DNA from: Desulfosporosinus sp.
GTDB lineage: Bacteria; Bacillota; Desulfitobacteriia; Desulfitobacteriales; Desulfitobacteriaceae
Direction of reading: 5' to 3'
DNA: 15,966 bases
Assembly (NCBI GenBank): GCA_003513495.1
Contig: DOPM01000036.1
Location: 564 to 16,529 of the forward strand
Both the position numbers and the translations under genes were made by a program. The number at the start of each line of letters is the position of its first letter. The stretch's first letter is position 1. The notes beneath the pieces were generated by a model that was given only the letters and a program-made list of their open reading frames with translations, was not told the DNA's origin and ran no database searches. Below are positions 12,700 to 15,966 of the stretch, one piece after another.

Positions 12700-15279
12700 A
12701 TGAGTGAAACGATAAGAAAGGAACATCTTGCACAGGCAAGTATACCGGTACAGGGTATGAGTTGTGCAGCTTGTGTGGCAAAAGTTGAAAAGACCTTAAA
12801 AGCCATGACCGGTGTGCAAGAAGTTCATGTCAATTTGCTTTCAGGCAAAACTGCTGTGACTTATGAGAGTAATCAGGCAGGAGTACCCCAGATGGTAAAA
12901 ATGATTCAAGCCATCGGTTACGAAGTGCCGGAGGAAGAAATTTTGCTCACTGTGCGGGGTATGAGTTGTGCAGCTTGTGTCGCTAAAGTTGAGAAGGCCG
13001 TTAAGGGAATGCCAGGAGTAACCTCTGTTGTTGTTAATTTACCGGCCGAGTCAGCTAGGGTAAAGTTTTATCCCGGTGCCGTGGATAAAGCCCGGATCAA
13101 AAAAGAAATTCAAGCTTTAGGTTATGAGGCTAGCGAAAAGGTGACCGGTCAGGAAGCTTTGGACCGGGAGAAAGAGGCGCGGCAAAAAGAATTAGTGTTT
13201 CAAACACGAAATATGTGGATTGCCTGGCCCTTATCCATTTTGGTGATGATTGGCATGTTCCGAGATATGTGGATCTTTCCTTATTTTGTCCCGGAGTTTT
13301 TGGGTAACGTGTATGTCCTTTGGGCTTTGACCACGCCGATTGCCTTTATTCCTGGTTGGCAGTTTTTTAAACACAGTTGGAATGGACTAAAACGTGGCGC
13401 AACGGATATGAACTTACTCTATGCAACTGGGATTGGTGCTGCCTATATTATTGCGACCATCAATACCTTCTGGCCCGATGCCGGCTTCGGCGGACGGGGA
13501 GCTGCCTTTTTCGAGTCAGCTGCATTGCTTACGGCGTTCATCGTTTTAGGTCGCTATTTGGAAGCTCTTACCCGGGGCCGAACTTCGGAGGCCATCCGAA
13601 ATCTAATGAGTTTGCAAGCTAAAACGGCAAGGGTGATTCGTAATGGTGAAGAAGTCGAGATTGCTGCCGATGAGGTGGAGATCGGTGATATCGTGGTTGT
13701 GCGGCCTGGGGAAAGCATACCTGTTGACGGGGAAGTTACGGATGGTTATTCGGCAGTCGACGAAGCAATGATTACCGGAGAAAGCATGCCGGTAGAAAAA
13801 CGAGCAGGTTCTCAGGTCACGGGCGCCACGATCAATAAGACGGGTTCGTTCAAATTCAGGGCAACAAGGGTTGGCGGCGAAACTGCCCTGGCCCAAATTA
13901 TTAAAATGGTTGAAGACGCACAGGCTTCCAAGGCGCCCATCCAAAAATTAGCCGATTTTGTGGCAGGCCATTTCATAGCTGGGGTCCATGTCTTGGCTTT
14001 AATTGTCTTCTTCTTCTGGTTCTTTATCGGGTACGCCTCTTTCTTCTCACCGGCAAGCACGTTTATTCTCTCACCCTATAATCTGGCCGAAGTTGGTGTC
14101 TTTGGCTTTGCCTTGCTCTTGTCTGTGACGACCTTAATCATTTCTTGCCCTTGCGCTCTCGGCTTAGCCACACCCAGTGCTATTATGGCGGGTACGGGTA
14201 AGGGTGCGGAAAACGGTATTCTGTTCAAAGGGGCGGATGCCGTGGAAGCAAGCAGCAAACTAAATGCAGTTGTTTTCGATAAGACCGGTACCTTGACCAA
14301 AGGTGAACCCTCAGTGACGGACGTCTACGCGACGGAAGGCTTTGTTCGAGAGGATGTTCTTAGACTTGCAGCGATCACTGAAAAACCGTCTGAGCATCCC
14401 CTAGGTGAGGCTATCGTACGGGGGGCCAAGAAGGAAGGATTGTCGGTTGGAGATACCGATGATTTTGAGGCTATACCCGGTCACGGTGTTCGGGCGACCT
14501 ATCAAGGGCAGACAATTTTGTTAGGAAACCGTCGTTTGATGCAGCAACAAGCTATTGATATCGGAAACCTAAGTAAGAAGATGGAGCAGCTGGAGGAAGA
14601 AGGGAAGACAGCCATGTTGATGGCTATTGATAATAAGGCTGCGGGGATCATTGCAGTAGCTGATATCCTAAAGGAAAACGCGAAAGTGGCCGTGGAGCGC
14701 TTGCAACAGATGGGTGTTCAAGTAGCCATGATTACCGGGGACAACCGGCGGACGGCTGAAGCCATAGCTCGACAGGTGGGGATTAAAACAGTCCTGGCAG
14801 AAGTGCTGCCCCAAGATAAGGCCGCCGAAGTGATCAAGCTTCAGGAGAAGGGTCTAAACGTAGCTATGGTTGGGGATGGGATCAACGATGCTCCCGCCTT
14901 AGCTCAGGCCAACGTGGGGATTGCTATTGGTTCAGGTACAGACGTTGCCAAAGAAACAGGCGACATCATCCTGATCAAGGACGATATCCGCGATGTGGTA
15001 GGAGCCATCGAAATTGGGCGGGCTACTATGCGCAAGATTAAGCAGAATTTGGTATGGGCTTTCGTTTACAACATTACGGGAATTCCCTTAGCAGCCGGTA
15101 TTCTATATCCTTTCACAGGGCTTCTAGTTAGCCCGGAACTTGCCTCTTTCTTTATGGCAATGAGTTCGGTATCTGTAACGCTGAACACGCTTCTTCTAAA
15201 ACGCTTCCAACCCTCATTCCGAAGGGAACAGTTGAAACCCAGTATCAATCCAACGCCTCAACCACAAACAGCACGCTAA
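12700..15279 (+). CDS. copA: CopA Cu(I)-exporting P1B-type ATPase
   Basis: The 859-residue protein is a complete P1B-1 ATPase that pumps Cu(I) out of the cytoplasm. ATG 12700 is chosen because GGAGG (12687-12691) sits eight bases upstream; the in-frame TTG at 12685 would overlap that site. Two N-terminal HMA domains carry GMSCAAC (Cys22/25 and Cys90/93). The actuator has TGES (359-362), the transport site is CPC (483-485), the phosphorylation site DKTGTLT starts at Asp527, HP is at 566-567, and GDGINDAP is at 725-732. Helix 7 has Tyr790-Asn791 and helix 8 Met821-Ser822-Ser823, the Cu(I)-specific residues. A short polar tail (about 837-859) ends it. It is co-transcribed with csoR and the 72-residue protein 15 bases downstream. 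The CopZ-like protein at 3552 is a likely Cu(I) donor. Confidence 0.96.
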   Translation: MSETIRKEHLAQASIPVQGMSCAACVAKVEKTLKAMTGVQEVHVNLLSGKTAVTYESNQAGVPQMVKMIQAIGYEVPEEEILLTVRGMSCAACVAKVEKAVKGMPGVTSVVVNLPAESARVKFYPGAVDKARIKKEIQALGYEASEKVTGQEALDREKEARQKELVFQTRNMWIAWPLSILVMIGMFRDMWIFPYFVPEFLGNVYVLWALTTPIAFIPGWQFFKHSWNGLKRGATDMNLLYATGIGAAYIIATINTFWPDAGFGGRGAAFFESAALLTAFIVLGRYLEALTRGRTSEAIRNLMSLQAKTARVIRNGEEVEIAADEVEIGDIVVVRPGESIPVDGEVTDGYSAVDEAMITGESMPVEKRAGSQVTGATINKTGSFKFRATRVGGETALAQIIKMVEDAQASKAPIQKLADFVAGHFIAGVHVLALIVFFFWFFIGYASFFSPASTFILSPYNLAEVGVFGFALLLSVTTLIISCPCALGLATPSAIMAGTGKGAENGILFKGADAVEASSKLNAVVFDKTGTLTKGEPSVTDVYATEGFVREDVLRLAAITEKPSEHPLGEAIVRGAKKEGLSVGDTDDFEAIPGHGVRATYQGQTILLGNRRLMQQQAIDIGNLSKKMEQLEEEGKTAMLMAIDNKAAGIIAVADILKENAKVAVERLQQMGVQVAMITGDNRRTAEAIARQVGIKTVLAEVLPQDKAAEVIKLQEKGLNVAMVGDGINDAPALAQANVGIAIGSGTDVAKETGDIILIKDDIRDVVGAIEIGRATMRKIKQNLVWAFVYNITGIPLAAGILYPFTGLLVSPELASFFMAMSSVSVTLNTLLLKRFQPSFRREQLKPSINPTPQPQTAR
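12753..12980 (+). repeat. Direct repeat encoding the two HMA metal loops of CopA
   Basis: The 24 bases from 12753 to 12776 recur identically at 12957-12980, 204 bases later, encoding GMSCAAC in both HMA domains. Flanking codons differ more, so the identity points to gene conversion or recent domain duplication. Confidence 0.8.
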
Positions 15280-15294
15280 GGAGGAGGTCTTAAT

Positions 15295-15513
15295 ATGAGC
15301 GAGTTAGAATCAAAAGCTGCCAGGCAAGCTTCCGTGGTTTACACGGTACTTTCGCTAGCAATAACCCTTGTTTTTCTGGTCATAACATGGGTGGACGGAA
15401 ATGCCTATACTACTGTTGCCAGGGTCGGCGGTATGGTTTGGGTTTTTATCCTAAGTATGATTGTCTTCATGCCGATCGTCATTCCAATGGTGAAGAAGAG
15501 GGTGATGGGATAA
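15295..15513 (+). CDS. Small two-helix membrane protein in the copA operon
   Basis: This 72-residue protein starts at ATG 15295 behind GAGGAGG, 15 bases after the copA stop, so it is almost surely in the same transcript. A charged N-terminus (MSELESKAAR) precedes two membrane helices (about 16-33 and 43-65), joined by a short WVDGNAYTTVARVGG loop. The C-terminus is basic (KKRVMG). No cysteine or histidine is present, so direct metal binding is unlikely apart from its methionines. I do not recognise a family. It may be a small accessory subunit of the copper pump or an envelope protein co-regulated with it (inference). Confidence 0.78.
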   Translation: MSELESKAARQASVVYTVLSLAITLVFLVITWVDGNAYTTVARVGGMVWVFILSMIVFMPIVIPMVKKRVMG

Positions 15514-15612
15514 GTATTTGGCTACTATAGTTGCCTTTATTCATGTAATTGTCTGGACCTTTTGTAAAGGAATGAGTCGTAAATAAATTCAAATAATATT
15601 TAAAAATTTAGC

Positions 15613-15634
15613 AAAAGTTAAGAACTTAACTTTT
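15613..15634. repeat. Perfect 10-base AT-rich dyad between the copA operon and lgt
   Basis: AAAAGTTAAG (15613-15622) and CTTAACTTTT (15625-15634) are perfectly complementary across two bases. With only two G/C pairs per arm and a 2-base loop it is a poor RNA terminator; a dimeric regulator's operator is more likely. It ends 30 bases before the lgt start. Confidence 0.5.
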
Positions 15635-15664
15635 TAGTACCTGTTCAGAAGGAGGAACACAAAT

Positions 15665-15966
15665 TTGCTGCAAACTTTATTCAGCATTGGGGGATTTTCC
15701 CTAGGGTCTTACGGTGTAGTCGTTGCCATCTCACTATTAATTGGTTTAGGGGTAGCTTATTATTTAGCACCTTCTGAAAAGGAATATCGCCAGCATCTTG
15801 TAGACTTGTTGATCTATGCAGTGATAGGAGCGATTATTGGAGCACGTCTTTGGCAAGTGTTCTTCTACGAATGGGATTATTACTCCCTGCATCTCTCCGA
15901 AATCTTTATGATATGGCACGGTGGGATGGCAATTCAAGGAGCATTGGTTGGGGCTTTTATTGTGGG
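15665..15966 (+). CDS. lgt: Prolipoprotein diacylglyceryl transferase, 3' end beyond window
   Basis: The first 100 codons of an Lgt-type integral membrane enzyme, which moves diacylglycerol from phosphatidylglycerol to the lipobox cysteine of prolipoproteins, are visible. TTG 15665 is the likely start, nine bases after AAGGAGG (15649-15655). Two membrane helices, the family segment IIGARLWQVFFYEWDYY, and WHGGMAIQGALVGA (the conserved His-Gly-Gly and following glycines of Lgt) are clear. The catalytic C-terminal half lies outside the window. It is separated from the 72-residue gene by about 150 bases containing an AT-rich dyad, so it may be a separate unit. Lgt next to copA may be a second copy dedicated to neighbouring lipoproteins (inference). 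Confidence 0.85.
   Translation, partial: MLQTLFSIGGFSLGSYGVVVAISLLIGLGVAYYLAPSEKEYRQHLVDLLIYAVIGAIIGARLWQVFFYEWDYYSLHLSEIFMIWHGGMAIQGALVGAFIV

Noticed and set aside
13377..14300. Open frames overlapping copA in other frames
   Set aside because: copA is complete and well conserved; the overlapping frames have no family features.

Overview
The window looks like chromosome from a Gram-positive, spore-forming sulfate reducer of the Desulfosporosinus/Desulfitobacterium type. This rests on a DsrJ-type triheme cytochrome, strong AGGAGG ribosome sites with occasional TTG/GTG starts, a CWB2 surface protein, a LysM-M14 peptidase, DUF1540, and a clostridial-style CsoR-CopA operon. The genus is an inference from gene content, not from a database match.

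Layout. 117-539: a lone dsrJ-like gene. 540-1020: a decayed duplicate of 2505-3024 holding a dead DUF1540 gene and a decayed promoter. 1199-2254: LysM-M14 peptidase. 2540-2713: intact DUF1540 gene. 3025-3815: a secreted Met-rich protein followed by a CopZ-like protein. 3940-7284: a large surface protein with three CWB2 repeats and five Ig-like repeats. 7430-9222: remnants (NlpC/P60, a Met-rich paralogue, a siroheme reductase) around one intact small membrane protein (7748-8005). 9467-10135: a secreted protein with four 33-residue repeats. 10575-11042: a third Met-rich paralogue with a frameshifted signal peptide. 11696-12094: a small multi-pass membrane protein. 12295-15513: csoR, copA and a 72-residue membrane protein, followed by an lgt start cut off by the window end.

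The strongest unifying signal is regulatory. Six places carry two or three copies of a 7-base box (TTCAYRA-like) at exactly 11-base steps, and the last box always starts 26 bases before a -10-like hexamer (often TANACT). This is the layout expected for an OmpR/PhoB-family response regulator. The sites precede the Met-rich genes, the 33-residue-repeat protein, the small membrane protein and csoR-copA, so these genes probably form one envelope/metal-stress regulon. csoR-copA also has a candidate CsoR operator between this promoter and the csoR start.

Inferred working model: CopA exports Cu(I), CsoR senses cytoplasmic Cu(I), the CopZ-like protein carries it, and Met-rich proteins outside the membrane bind metal or protect the envelope. 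An unidentified two-component system would switch on the extracytoplasmic part. The many decayed copies suggest repeated duplication and loss in this set.
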